From contig CALIZL010000019.1 in assembly GCA_938028745.1 (NCBI GenBank), positions 1 through 64,000 of the forward strand: a stretch of DNA of 64,000 bases. The letters run 5' to 3'. Source of the stretch: an uncultured Prevotella sp. Its GTDB lineage: Bacteria; Bacteroidota; Bacteroidia; Bacteroidales; Bacteroidaceae. The notes beneath the pieces were generated by a model. The model was not told where the DNA came from, did not search any database, and saw only the letters and a list, made by a program, of their open reading frames with translations. Shown here one piece after another: positions 46,384-55,131 of this stretch; position 1 is the first letter of the stretch; every line of letters starts with the position of its first letter. Position numbers and translations under genes: made by a program.

Positions 46384-46457
46384 AATAAAAAAACAGCTTG
46401 TGATTGTTTGTTTATCGGTGAAGTTTCATACACCAATAAACAAACAATCACAAGCTG
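46384..46457 (-). terminator. Very long hairpin terminator at the end of the PUL transcript
   Basis: Two 27-bp arms at 46394-46420 and 46431-46457 (starting CAGCTTGTGATTG) match with one mismatch around a 10-nt loop. On the minus strand they are followed by seven T residues then ATTTG. The stem is far longer than typical. It lies about 390 nt downstream of the last PUL gene. Confidence 0.8.
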
Positions 46458-46589
46458 ACAAGGGAACGAGTTAATAAGTGGGCAAGTTAACAAGTGGTCC
46501 AGCATTCTTATCTAGCCTTTCTAGCTATACTAGTCCTCCTAGGTCCACTAGGCTTTCTAGTTATACTAGCCCAACTCATTCATCAGCAG

Positions 46590-46845
46590 GCACAGCCATC
46601 TTTTCACATTTTCATCTTCTCATCTTTTCACCCTTTCACCCTTTCATCTTTTCACTCTTTCATCTTTTCACTCTTTCATCTTTTCACCCTTTCATCTTTT
46701 CACCCTTTCACCCTTTCATCTTTTCACCCTTTCACCCTTTCACCTTTTCATCTTTTCACCCTTTCACCCTTTCACCGTTCTCATCTTTTCACCGTTCTCA
46801 TCTTTTCACCTTTTCACCCTTTCACCCTTTCACCTTTATAAGCCT
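46590..46845. repeat. TTTCACC/TTTCATC pyrimidine-strand microsatellite
   Basis: About 250 bp of nearly pure pyrimidine on the plus strand, built of 5-, 9- and 10-base phrases such as CATCTTTTCACCCTTTCAC. It ends just before the last PUL gene and would form a purine-rich 3' untranslated region of its mRNA. Plus-strand frames through it give only low-complexity SPFHLFTFS-like strings. Confidence 0.85.
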
Positions 46846-46847
46846 TT

Positions 46848-48944
46848 TCACCGCACAGAAAACTTGTACACGCAGTGGCTGCTATACTTTTTACCAGGTT
46901 CGAGCCATGCACTAGGCCATTCGGGGCGGTTAGGACTATCGGGGTAATGCTGCGTTTCTAGGCATACGGCCGAATGTTTGGGGTAGCGATAGCCATGCTT
47001 ACCAGCAAAAGAGGCATCGAGAAAGTTACCCGTGTAAACCTGTATGCCAGGTTCGTTGGTAAACACTTGCAGCATAATTCCCGTTTGAGGACTGTACAAC
47101 GAGGCCGCCACAGCATGTTCGTCGGGTTGTCCGTTGTGCCAAGTATTCAAGCACCAGTTATGGTCGAACCCACGTGCATTGCGTGTCATGACAAAGCGTT
47201 GGTTGTTGATGTCTTTACTTAACGGCGTTGGCTTGCGGAAATCCATTGGCGTGCCAGCAACTTTCAGCATTTGACCAGTAGGCATATAGGTAGTGTCGGC
47301 AGGCGTATAGCGGTCGGCGTTGATGTAAAGCACTTGGTTCTCGCCATGTTGCGAAGGATTGCCGTTGAGGTTAAAGTACGAGTGGTTGGTCATGTTGATA
47401 ACCGTTTTCTTATCTGTTGTGGCATCATAACGAATGTCAATGGCGTTGTCGGCCGTGAGTGTATAACGCACAGTGGCACGAACAGTGCCAGGAAAACCAT
47501 TGTCGCCATCGGGCGAAACAAGGCTCATCTCCACCGTTGAGTCGTTAAGTTGCTTACCATCATACACTTGATATTGCCAACCCGTAAAGCCTCCATGCAG
47601 GCAATGCCCATAATTGTTGCGGGGCAGTTGCACTGTTTTGCCGTCTACAACGATGCGTCCCTGGTTAATTCGGTTGGCGTAACGTCCGATTGCCGCACCA
47701 AAATCCGACCCGAAATGCTGATAGTCGGCATACTGGGCAATGTTGTCGTAACCTAAAACCACATCGCGCAGTGTGCCACGCCTGTCGGGAACCATGATAG
47801 AAACAATGCGCGCACCAAAGTTTGTCAGGCAAACTTCCATGCCTTTATTGTTAACCAACGTGTAAAGACGTGTGCGTTTACCATTGATGCTGGCCTCGAA
47901 ATCGTTGGGATATAGTCCTGAACGCGTAGCCACACCACGACTACCAGACTTCACTGTTGGCGCTGTGCCCGTCTTCGAAGGTTCGTTTCCCGACACCAAA
48001 GGCCACCCTTCGGCCCACTCTATGCGGTCGAGCCACACCACCCGACCATCATCGGGGTTGGATGCCTTAAAGCCATGATAAAACATATAGTCGTTGCCCG
48101 CATCGTCGGTAATCAGTCCTGCGTTGTGCCCAGGGCCAACAACATTGCCATTCTTACTCAACAACACATCGTAATGGTTATCGAGCAGACGCTGGCCAGC
48201 TTTGTTTAAGTAGGGTCCGAAAAGACTCTTAGAGCGGCCAATGGTTATTCGGTACGTGCTACGAGCCCCCTCGCAGCAAGTGCCTGCCGACCCGAAGAGG
48301 TAATAATATCCCCCACGCCGCCTGATGTAAGTTGCCTCCATAAACGTTCCTGCAACCTTGCGTGGCTTAACGCCCTGCTTTACATGCAAGCCATCGGCAC
48401 TCAACTCTACACCGTAAATGCCATGAAACGAACCGAAGAAAAGATATTTCTTGCCCCCGTCTTCGATATAAAAGGGGTCGATACAGTTTTGAATGCCAAT
48501 CTGTTTGCTTGTAAACATACAGCCGCGGTCGACAAAGGGACCGGCAGGACCATTGCTCACAGCAACGCCGATACCTGCATCCCATTCACCGCCCCATACC
48601 GATTTAGAATAGTACAGGTGGTATTTACCGCCAACGCGCTGAATGTCGGGCGCCCAAATACCGCCTTTCGGTAGCCATTTGGGGCGCGAATTGTCGGTAA
48701 AAGCCGTGCCCACCAACTTCCAATCAACAAGGTTAGTCGAGTGGTATATGGGTACGTTGCGCGTATCTTCTGTGGCATAAAGATAGTATGTGCCGTCTTC
48801 GGCGCGTATCACCGTAGGGTCGGGCGCACTTTTGTCTATCACGGGGTTACTGTAAGTCGACGTCTGTGCCAACGAAAATTGGGCTGACAGCGACAGCCAT
48901 GCAAGCAATGTCGCCGTAAGAATGGGTTTTACTGAATGTCTCAT
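46848..48944 (-). CDS. Secreted fusion of GH43 glycosidase and aldose 1-epimerase
   Basis: A 698-residue exported enzyme with a signal peptide (cleavage near residue 26). Residues about 30-325 form a GH43 five-bladed propeller: Asp42 (APDPTVI) is the likely base, a second Asp in NCIDPFY tunes it, and Glu in MEATYI is the likely acid. The fold ends with GPGHN and YHGF motifs. Residues about 350-698 match galactose mutarotase (GalM): NFGARIVSI, GRYANRI, a His in TNHSYFNL and the catalytic Glu in CLETQHYPD. The fusion would cleave a terminal sugar, probably arabinofuranose, and equilibrate its anomers. Its start overlaps the HTCS stop by four bases. It resembles the GH43 at 57950-59236 closely in the propeller. 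Confidence 0.9.
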   Translation of the reverse strand: MRHSVKPILTATLLAWLSLSAQFSLAQTSTYSNPVIDKSAPDPTVIRAEDGTYYLYATEDTRNVPIYHSTNLVDWKLVGTAFTDNSRPKWLPKGGIWAPDIQRVGGKYHLYYSKSVWGGEWDAGIGVAVSNGPAGPFVDRGCMFTSKQIGIQNCIDPFYIEDGGKKYLFFGSFHGIYGVELSADGLHVKQGVKPRKVAGTFMEATYIRRRGGYYYLFGSAGTCCEGARSTYRITIGRSKSLFGPYLNKAGQRLLDNHYDVLLSKNGNVVGPGHNAGLITDDAGNDYMFYHGFKASNPDDGRVVWLDRIEWAEGWPLVSGNEPSKTGTAPTVKSGSRGVATRSGLYPNDFEASINGKRTRLYTLVNNKGMEVCLTNFGARIVSIMVPDRRGTLRDVVLGYDNIAQYADYQHFGSDFGAAIGRYANRINQGRIVVDGKTVQLPRNNYGHCLHGGFTGWQYQVYDGKQLNDSTVEMSLVSPDGDNGFPGTVRATVRYTLTADNAIDIRYDATTDKKTVINMTNHSYFNLNGNPSQHGENQVLYINADRYTPADTTYMPTGQMLKVAGTPMDFRKPTPLSKDINNQRFVMTRNARGFDHNWCLNTWHNGQPDEHAVAASLYSPQTGIMLQVFTNEPGIQVYTGNFLDASFAGKHGYRYPKHSAVCLETQHYPDSPNRPEWPSAWLEPGKKYSSHCVYKFSVR

Positions 48945-51900
48945 TGTTCTTTATTAAATTCTTTGGGCAAAATGCCAAACTGTTCGTAAAAACATTTGGT
49001 GAAATAACTTGGACTAGAAAAGCCCACGTTGTAACACACTTCGTTCACTTTCTTATCGCCTGTTTTAAGCATTTCGGCTGCTGCTTTAAGTCTTTCTATA
49101 CGTATATAGTTGTTGGGCGACTGGTCTAGCGTGCCGCGCACCTTGCGGTTAAGGCTCGTGCGGCTCATGTTCATCTCAGCCGCCAAGAGGTCTACGTTAA
49201 AGTCGCTGTTGCCGATATTGCGCATAACAGCCGCCTTTAACCTTTCCAAGAACTCGGCGTCGGCAGGACTGATAGAGGCAGATGACGCCGAAACAAATGG
49301 CGAAGTGGCATACATCTTTTTTATTTCCTCGCGCTGCCGCAATAGGTTTTGCACAGTTTGAGAAAGGAAGTTCATGGAGAATGGTTTCACGATGTAGGCA
49401 TCGGCACCGCTTTCCATTCCTTCCATCTTACCTCGTTCGGAGGTGACGGCCGTTAATATGATTACGGGAATGTGCGAAAGGTCGACGTTGTACTTAATGC
49501 GACGACACAGTTCCATGCCGTCCATCGGTTCCATCATCACGTCTGTAACCACAAGGTTCACGTTGTTACGCTCCATTTGCAACAAAGCCTCTTCGCCGTC
49601 GGTGGCTGTAACGATGTTGTATTCTTTTTCCAAGCACCGCTTTTCGTACTCCAACATCTGCACATTATCCTCTACAAGCAGCAGCGTGTAGGGTTTGGTC
49701 TGCGCCTCTTGCGTGGTTGCGAGTTCGGTTTTCGCAGGCGTTATGTCCCCTATTCCATTGCCTCCCAACCTTACGGGCACTTCTTGCACCAAGGGCAAGG
49801 TAAGCACAAACACATTCATATCCGCCTCATCGCCCATGCGCAAATGACCATTGTGCAGTTCGGCCAGCGAACGAGCAAGGGCTAAGCCAATGCCCGTGCC
49901 CGATGTAGAGTGTTCGGCCGTGTCGATATGGAAGAAAGGCTCGAATATCTTTTCACGCAAATCCAAAGGTATGATGTTGCCATCGTTGGCCACGGTGAGG
50001 AAAAGTTGCGTATCGTCGGTCTTCAATGTCACCGAGATATACGACAGACAGTACTTCACTGCATTGTTAATCAGGTTGCTTACAATCTTGGTAAAGCCCT
50101 CGTGGTCTACATAGCCATGCAGGTTGTTGCCTTGCAACGATAACGTGGCGTTGATGTTTTTCTCGCGCATTGCCGAACGGAAACGGTTATATATGTCGGT
50201 AACCAGTTTCGTGAGGTTGCAATATTCGAAGTTGAGGCGTAGGCCGTCTTTCTCTGTTTTGCGAAAATCCAGCAGTTGGTTTATTAGGTCGGTAAGCCTT
50301 TGCGTATTCTCGTACATGATGTTGAGGTCGTCTCTCACATCATTGTCTTTCACCTTCTGCGTGCCGAGAATGTTTTCCAACGGCCCTAAAATCAGCGTAA
50401 GCGGTGTGCGTATCTCGTGCGCCACGTTGGTAAAGAAGTGTATCTTGCTTTGATATAGTTCTTGTTCTTTGCGCGTTTCGAAGGCCTCCATAGCCTGTCG
50501 GCGGCGCATTTCGGCACGGCGATTCCAATAACGCATCATCAACCACACCAAAACGGCGAGCAAAACCACATAAAATAGTTTGGCCCAAATGGAGAATAGG
50601 AAGAATGGGCGCACATCGATGTCTAGCTTATACTCGCCAGGATAAGCCTTTCCGTTTTGGTCTTTCATGCGCACAATTAGCTGATAAGAGCCAGCAGGGA
50701 GGTTGGCGTAGGTCATAAAGAAGTCTGCCCCCATAGGTTGCCAACTCTTGTCGAACCCTTCGAGCTTGTATTCTAACGCTCCCCAATTTTGCCTTGAATA
50801 GCTTAGGGGTACAACATGCAACCTAAATGAATTTTGGTTGTAAGCCAACGATAGCTTACGAGTAAACACAATGTTTTGTTCCAAGGGTGTGCCCTTTGTG
50901 AAGTTATCAACGTGTTCGTTACCTATATATAAATCGGTGGCCACAAGTTGGGGCATGCGCTGTTCTTTTTTCAATGCCGAAGGCGAAAAGCGCACAATGC
51001 CGCTAAGACTTCCAAAGTAAACGCGTCCACGCTTGTCGATGAGCGACGAGTTATAGTTAAACTGGTTGTCGAGCAGCATCGTGCTGTTATTATAGGTGCG
51101 TACGTCGCCGCTATGGGGGTCGTAGCGCACAAAACCAGCATAGCCTGAAAGCCAAAGCACACCATCGCCATCTTCTTCCATGCGGAAAAACGTAGACGTA
51201 CTGTTAAGTACACCTTGCTGTAAAGGTTTGAAACGGCGAGTGGAAAAGTTGAACCTGCACACGCCACCGCCCTGCGTTGTCACCCAAATAGTGCCTTCGC
51301 TATCTTCGAAAATGCTCAGGGCCTTGTTTGAAGTAAGCCCCGATTGGGTTGCTTTAAAGTTTGTCCAGCGGCCATTGTGCCGCATAAATACGCCATTGGT
51401 TTGTGTGGCTAGCCATAGGTTTCCGTGCGAATCGAAACTTACATCGTTGATGAGCACGGGCGGCACGGCTTTATCGTAGACAAAAGATTGGGTGTTGGCA
51501 TCGTAGGTACATAGTCCACGTATGGTTCCAAGGTACATTACGCCCTGCGGCGAACGCGCTATACTAAATATGGTGTTATCGTGGAGCGACCCCAAACGGC
51601 CGTCGGCCTTGAACGATTTCACTACTTGGTGGGTGCGCGTATCAATAACTTTTAGGCCCGAAGCAAAGGTGCCCACCCACAATTCGTTGCCATCCACACA
51701 AAGTCCATGCACGTTTGGGAAGGCGTTGCTGGCCGCAATATGGCTAAATGTTTCGCTGTCGGGTTCCATACAGTTCAGTCCGCCGTCTTCTGTTCCTATC
51801 CATATTCTCCCTTGTTTGTCCATAACCATCTCGCGCACGCGCCGCCCATGCAGTCCGTTTCCGCTACCTTGTGGCACAAAACGTTCGAAAACGGGGTGTA

Positions 51901-52933
51901 TGGCAGGCAAGTAATTCAGTCCGCCAAAATAAGAACCAGCCCACAAACCACCCTCGCGGTCTTTGTAGAGGCAATAAAGCGGATTATCGGATATGGAGAA
52001 AGGGTCTGTGGGATTATAGGTAAAGTGTTGGGTGGCGTGGGTATCTAGGTTGTAAACCAGCATGCCTTGCTCGGTTGCCGCCCATATCTCACGATGACTT
52101 AGTATAAGGTTACGCACGAAAAGTTCCTTTCCTTCGATACTGGTTACTAGGGGCTCGAAACTGTGGCGTGCAGCATCTATAAGCGAAAGTCCTTGTCGGT
52201 CGGTGCCAATGGCGTAGCGCCCGTTGCCCAAGGGCAGTATGGCCGAAACAATGTTTCCTGCAAAGGGCGTTTGCCCATCTTGTGTGCGAAAGGGCGTAAG
52301 CGTGCGAAAGGCGTGGTCGGTGGTGTATAGTCCGCCTCCGAAAAGGCCGAGCCACACCGCCCCATTGTCGCCAATGGCCATGCCTGCAACGTTGGGATAC
52401 CCCTTCAAGCGGAAGTGTGAAAGGTGGTTGCGACGTAAGTCGTAGCAGAAAACTCCCTGTTCGTTAGCCGTGATGTATATCTTATCGCCATGACCTTTTA
52501 TCACGTTCACCATGTTGGTGATGCTCACACCGTCGGCACTTCGTTTGTCGAAACGGCTGAAAGAGTCGGTCAATGGACTGTAAATCCACACGCCACAATC
52601 AGTTCCCACCCATATTCGGCCGTTCGCGTCTTCAAAAAGCGCGTTGATATAGCTACTGCCTAGGCTATGTCCGTCGGGATAGCTGTAATACCATTTAAAT
52701 AAGGTGCCGTCGTAACGGTTTAGTCCTGATTTCGTTCCAATCCACATCAGGCCTGTTCGGTCTTGCAAAATGGCGAGCACGGTGCTTTGCGACAGTCCCG
52801 ACTCCACGCCGATATGCCTGAACAGGATGTTGCTCCTGCCTGTCATGCCGACAAGCAGAAGCAACGCTGCTATCATCAATCTTATTCTCCTCATTTGCAT
52901 TAGTTTGTTGCGTAAAGGTACGAAATTATTCAA
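48941..52933 (-). CDS. Hybrid two-component system sensor/regulator (HTCS)
   Basis: A 1330-residue one-protein signalling system that senses a glycan fragment in the periplasm and activates PUL genes. Order: N-terminal hydrophobic segment (about 12-30), a tandem two-component-propeller region to about 690 (repeated GLMWIGT-type blades), a Y_Y_Y domain (about 705-770), a membrane span at 777-803, and a histidine kinase with His839 (VAHEIRTPL). The ATPase N and G boxes follow (NLINNAVKY and GTGIGLALA), then a receiver domain with Asp1131 (VVTDVMMEP) and a C-terminal AraC helix-turn-helix pair. All key residues are intact. It is the sixth gene of the run rather than standing apart, and overlaps the next gene by four bases. 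Confidence 0.97.
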   Translation of the reverse strand: MNNFVPLRNKLMQMRRIRLMIAALLLLVGMTGRSNILFRHIGVESGLSQSTVLAILQDRTGLMWIGTKSGLNRYDGTLFKWYYSYPDGHSLGSSYINALFEDANGRIWVGTDCGVWIYSPLTDSFSRFDKRSADGVSITNMVNVIKGHGDKIYITANEQGVFCYDLRRNHLSHFRLKGYPNVAGMAIGDNGAVWLGLFGGGLYTTDHAFRTLTPFRTQDGQTPFAGNIVSAILPLGNGRYAIGTDRQGLSLIDAARHSFEPLVTSIEGKELFVRNLILSHREIWAATEQGMLVYNLDTHATQHFTYNPTDPFSISDNPLYCLYKDREGGLWAGSYFGGLNYLPAIHPVFERFVPQGSGNGLHGRRVREMVMDKQGRIWIGTEDGGLNCMEPDSETFSHIAASNAFPNVHGLCVDGNELWVGTFASGLKVIDTRTHQVVKSFKADGRLGSLHDNTIFSIARSPQGVMYLGTIRGLCTYDANTQSFVYDKAVPPVLINDVSFDSHGNLWLATQTNGVFMRHNGRWTNFKATQSGLTSNKALSIFEDSEGTIWVTTQGGGVCRFNFSTRRFKPLQQGVLNSTSTFFRMEEDGDGVLWLSGYAGFVRYDPHSGDVRTYNNSTMLLDNQFNYNSSLIDKRGRVYFGSLSGIVRFSPSALKKEQRMPQLVATDLYIGNEHVDNFTKGTPLEQNIVFTRKLSLAYNQNSFRLHVVPLSYSRQNWGALEYKLEGFDKSWQPMGADFFMTYANLPAGSYQLIVRMKDQNGKAYPGEYKLDIDVRPFFLFSIWAKLFYVVLLAVLVWLMMRYWNRRAEMRRRQAMEAFETRKEQELYQSKIHFFTNVAHEIRTPLTLILGPLENILGTQKVKDNDVRDDLNIMYENTQRLTDLINQLLDFRKTEKDGLRLNFEYCNLTKLVTDIYNRFRSAMREKNINATLSLQGNNLHGYVDHEGFTKIVSNLINNAVKYCLSYISVTLKTDDTQLFLTVANDGNIIPLDLREKIFEPFFHIDTAEHSTSGTGIGLALARSLAELHNGHLRMGDEADMNVFVLTLPLVQEVPVRLGGNGIGDITPAKTELATTQEAQTKPYTLLLVEDNVQMLEYEKRCLEKEYNIVTATDGEEALLQMERNNVNLVVTDVMMEPMDGMELCRRIKYNVDLSHIPVIILTAVTSERGKMEGMESGADAYIVKPFSMNFLSQTVQNLLRQREEIKKMYATSPFVSASSASISPADAEFLERLKAAVMRNIGNSDFNVDLLAAEMNMSRTSLNRKVRGTLDQSPNNYIRIERLKAAAEMLKTGDKKVNEVCYNVGFSSPSYFTKCFYEQFGILPKEFNKEQ

Positions 52934-52954
52934 ACAAACCGAAAAACGGCTATA

Positions 52955-54949
52955 TTATTTCAAGAAATCTGTTGTACGATTAGGCGAATATAGTTCCCAA
53001 AGGGAGGCAATCGTCCAGCCAGGCGCAAAGATGTCGTTATAAAATCCTTTGCCATTGTGTCCGTAATCCCACGTGGTATGCTGCACCACTTCGGGGTAGA
53101 AACCCTGCTTACCCACGCCGCAAAGGTTGTTGGCAACAGGCAACAGCTGACTAAGCGAAGACGTAATAACATCGTACATGCCCTTAAAACGCTGCTCGCC
53201 GGTTTGCTGAGCCAGCCAGCTAAGGATGTGGGGAAGTTCGAAAACAAACACGTCTATATGGTTATTCTCTACCGAAACATTACCCCATCCGCGTGTTTTC
53301 AGTCCCAGTTCGCCTGTCATCTGCCCAGGCGCAAAAGGCACATCCCACGTGTAATACCACGAGATGGCGAAGTATGCGGCTTGCTTACACAGGTCGATAT
53401 AATGCTTTCGCTCCTCGCCCTTAGTAACCATAGCCAGATAATAGGCGGCTGTTACGGCGGCTATGGCGGCCTCCTTGTCTTCGCAATTGGCATCGAGCGT
53501 AGACGAGAAGTAGTCGCTTTGCGAGATAATGTTCTTCTCCACATATCTTACCGTTCGGCGAGCGGCTTGCAAATAGTTCTTGTTGCCGAAGTATTTCCAA
53601 CCCATCACCAATGCAGAGGTAGCCGAAGGAGTGCTACCTCCCGATGCGTCGACGTCCGTTCCATCAGACTTAAACTTACGAGCGAAGTGACCATCATCTT
53701 TTATTAAGGCAACGAAGTTATCGAGAATGGTACGTATGCGCCGCTCCCATTCTACGTGGCGACGACCGCGGCTCTTCTCGTATTTTAAATAATGTAGTAC
53801 AGCATACACGGCCTCGCTTTGCTGACGAATGGAATGGATGCTTTCTTTTGGGAAACCGTCGCGGAAGTTTACGAAGTCGTGCAGGTAGCCGCCTTCCCCA
53901 AATCCGTTGCTCAGAAAACTGTCGAAGATGGCTTGTCCCTTGTTAACTAGCTCTTCGTCTTTTGTTTCGACACCGTATTCTATCTCGTTGAAGGCATTAA
54001 GCAACACACGTCCGCAAAAGCCTATCTGCATTTCTGTTTCCGGTAGGCAGTCGTTAACCCGAAGTGAGAGCCCCGAATTGTATTTCAATGGGTAGCGGTC
54101 TACGAACGAATGGCGGAAGTAATCGCTGAGGGCAGCTTTCACTTCTGCACCCGTGTAGGCACTTTTCAAGGGTTGTGGCTGCATGCGGTCGTAGCTATAC
54201 TGCCACACTTGCGTAACAAAGCTGCCGAAATCATTGGCTTTATAGCGACGTATGCGCCAACGCAAGGTTTGCTGTTCACCCTTTTCTAGCTTGGCAAAAG
54301 CCGTTACGGGGTCTATGAGCGTTAGTTTGCGGATATATCGTTTGGGAGTTTCCTTATAAGGATAGCCAAACTTTAAGGCCACGGTGTTTGCCTCGCCGTC
54401 GAAACCTGCATAACCCACGGATGTGCGCCCAGGAAGTATTATCTCGCCCGTAGTTAGCTGAACTTGTACGTCGCAAGGTGTGTCTAACACGCGCAATACA
54501 GATATGCCTTGCCCATCATGTGGGTTAAAAGCACTAGTTAAGGGTGTAGACATACGGTCTTCTCTAAAACACCAATGCTTACTGGTTTTGAAGGAAGGGG
54601 CCTCTTGGGGTGAGCGCATGTTGCGATGATACCAGAAACCAGGTATGTAAAACTCAGTCTCGCTAGACGACAAGCCTGTGTTGAGGCTGAGCTCAAGATG
54701 GAAATACACCTTTTCGCGCGCCGAGAGGGTGACGGTCAGCAGTTCGTCGTCGCCGTCTTTTGTAGTAGAAGACACAATGCCTAATGGTCCATCGGTCGCC
54801 CAATGCTGCCCTTGTTGTTGCAATTGGCGCGTTTCAGACGGATTGCCTGGCGTTTTTAGGCTAAGCGACATCGACAAGCCTTGCGCTTGTAACGGACCAA
54901 TGTTCGCTACAAACGCCCAACCTAGCAGAATGACTTTTATTCGTTTCAT
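52955..54949 (-). CDS. Secreted protein, possible (alpha/alpha)6-barrel glycan-active enzyme
   Basis: A 664-residue exported protein (signal peptide MKRIKVILLGWAFVANIGPLQAQ split at about 23). No family is recognised with certainty. The first third is beta-rich, like the N-terminal sandwich that precedes many toroid enzymes. The rest is helical with repeated aromatic and acidic patterns typical of (alpha/alpha)6 toroids, for example VDASGGSTPSATSALVMGW, YVEKNIISQSDY and ANCEDKEAAIAAVTAAYY. Candidate acids are the Asp/Glu in these segments. Its place between a surface glycan-binding lipoprotein and the HTCS supports a carbohydrate role. A lyase, glycosidase or esterase could all be considered. 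It ends 21 bp before the HTCS start. Confidence 0.6.
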   Translation of the reverse strand: MKRIKVILLGWAFVANIGPLQAQGLSMSLSLKTPGNPSETRQLQQQGQHWATDGPLGIVSSTTKDGDDELLTVTLSAREKVYFHLELSLNTGLSSSETEFYIPGFWYHRNMRSPQEAPSFKTSKHWCFREDRMSTPLTSAFNPHDGQGISVLRVLDTPCDVQVQLTTGEIILPGRTSVGYAGFDGEANTVALKFGYPYKETPKRYIRKLTLIDPVTAFAKLEKGEQQTLRWRIRRYKANDFGSFVTQVWQYSYDRMQPQPLKSAYTGAEVKAALSDYFRHSFVDRYPLKYNSGLSLRVNDCLPETEMQIGFCGRVLLNAFNEIEYGVETKDEELVNKGQAIFDSFLSNGFGEGGYLHDFVNFRDGFPKESIHSIRQQSEAVYAVLHYLKYEKSRGRRHVEWERRIRTILDNFVALIKDDGHFARKFKSDGTDVDASGGSTPSATSALVMGWKYFGNKNYLQAARRTVRYVEKNIISQSDYFSSTLDANCEDKEAAIAAVTAAYYLAMVTKGEERKHYIDLCKQAAYFAISWYYTWDVPFAPGQMTGELGLKTRGWGNVSVENNHIDVFVFELPHILSWLAQQTGEQRFKGMYDVITSSLSQLLPVANNLCGVGKQGFYPEVVQHTTWDYGHNGKGFYNDIFAPGWTIASLWELYSPNRTTDFLK

Positions 54950-55058
54950 CGTTTTCTCTGTTGTTTTTATGCTGTGAATATCGTCAATAACAGTTGACGT
55001 TATCTATCTTCAGGCCATACCGTCTCTCTATGCGAAAGACGCCAAACAAGTAACCTAC

Positions 55059-55112
55059 CGTGGCATCGCCAACCATTTGGCCATGCAACCTAAAAGGCTT
55101 GGCGACGCCACG
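55059..55112. repeat. Intercistronic inverted repeat
   Basis: Arms CGTGGCATCGCCAA (55059-55072) and TTGGCGACGCCACG (55099-55112) pair with one mismatch across 26 nt. On the minus-strand transcript it lies after the IPT/NHL gene and before the 664-residue protein. Without a T-tract it may act as an mRNA processing or stability element. Confidence 0.55.
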
Positions 55113-55131
55113 TATGGTTAAAGGTGTGTTT

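Noticed and set aside
46478..46915. Plus-strand frame with repeated SPFHPFTFS-like residues
   Set aside because: It is a translation of the pyrimidine microsatellite, has no start context or composition typical of neighbours, and overlaps the end of the GH43-GalM gene.
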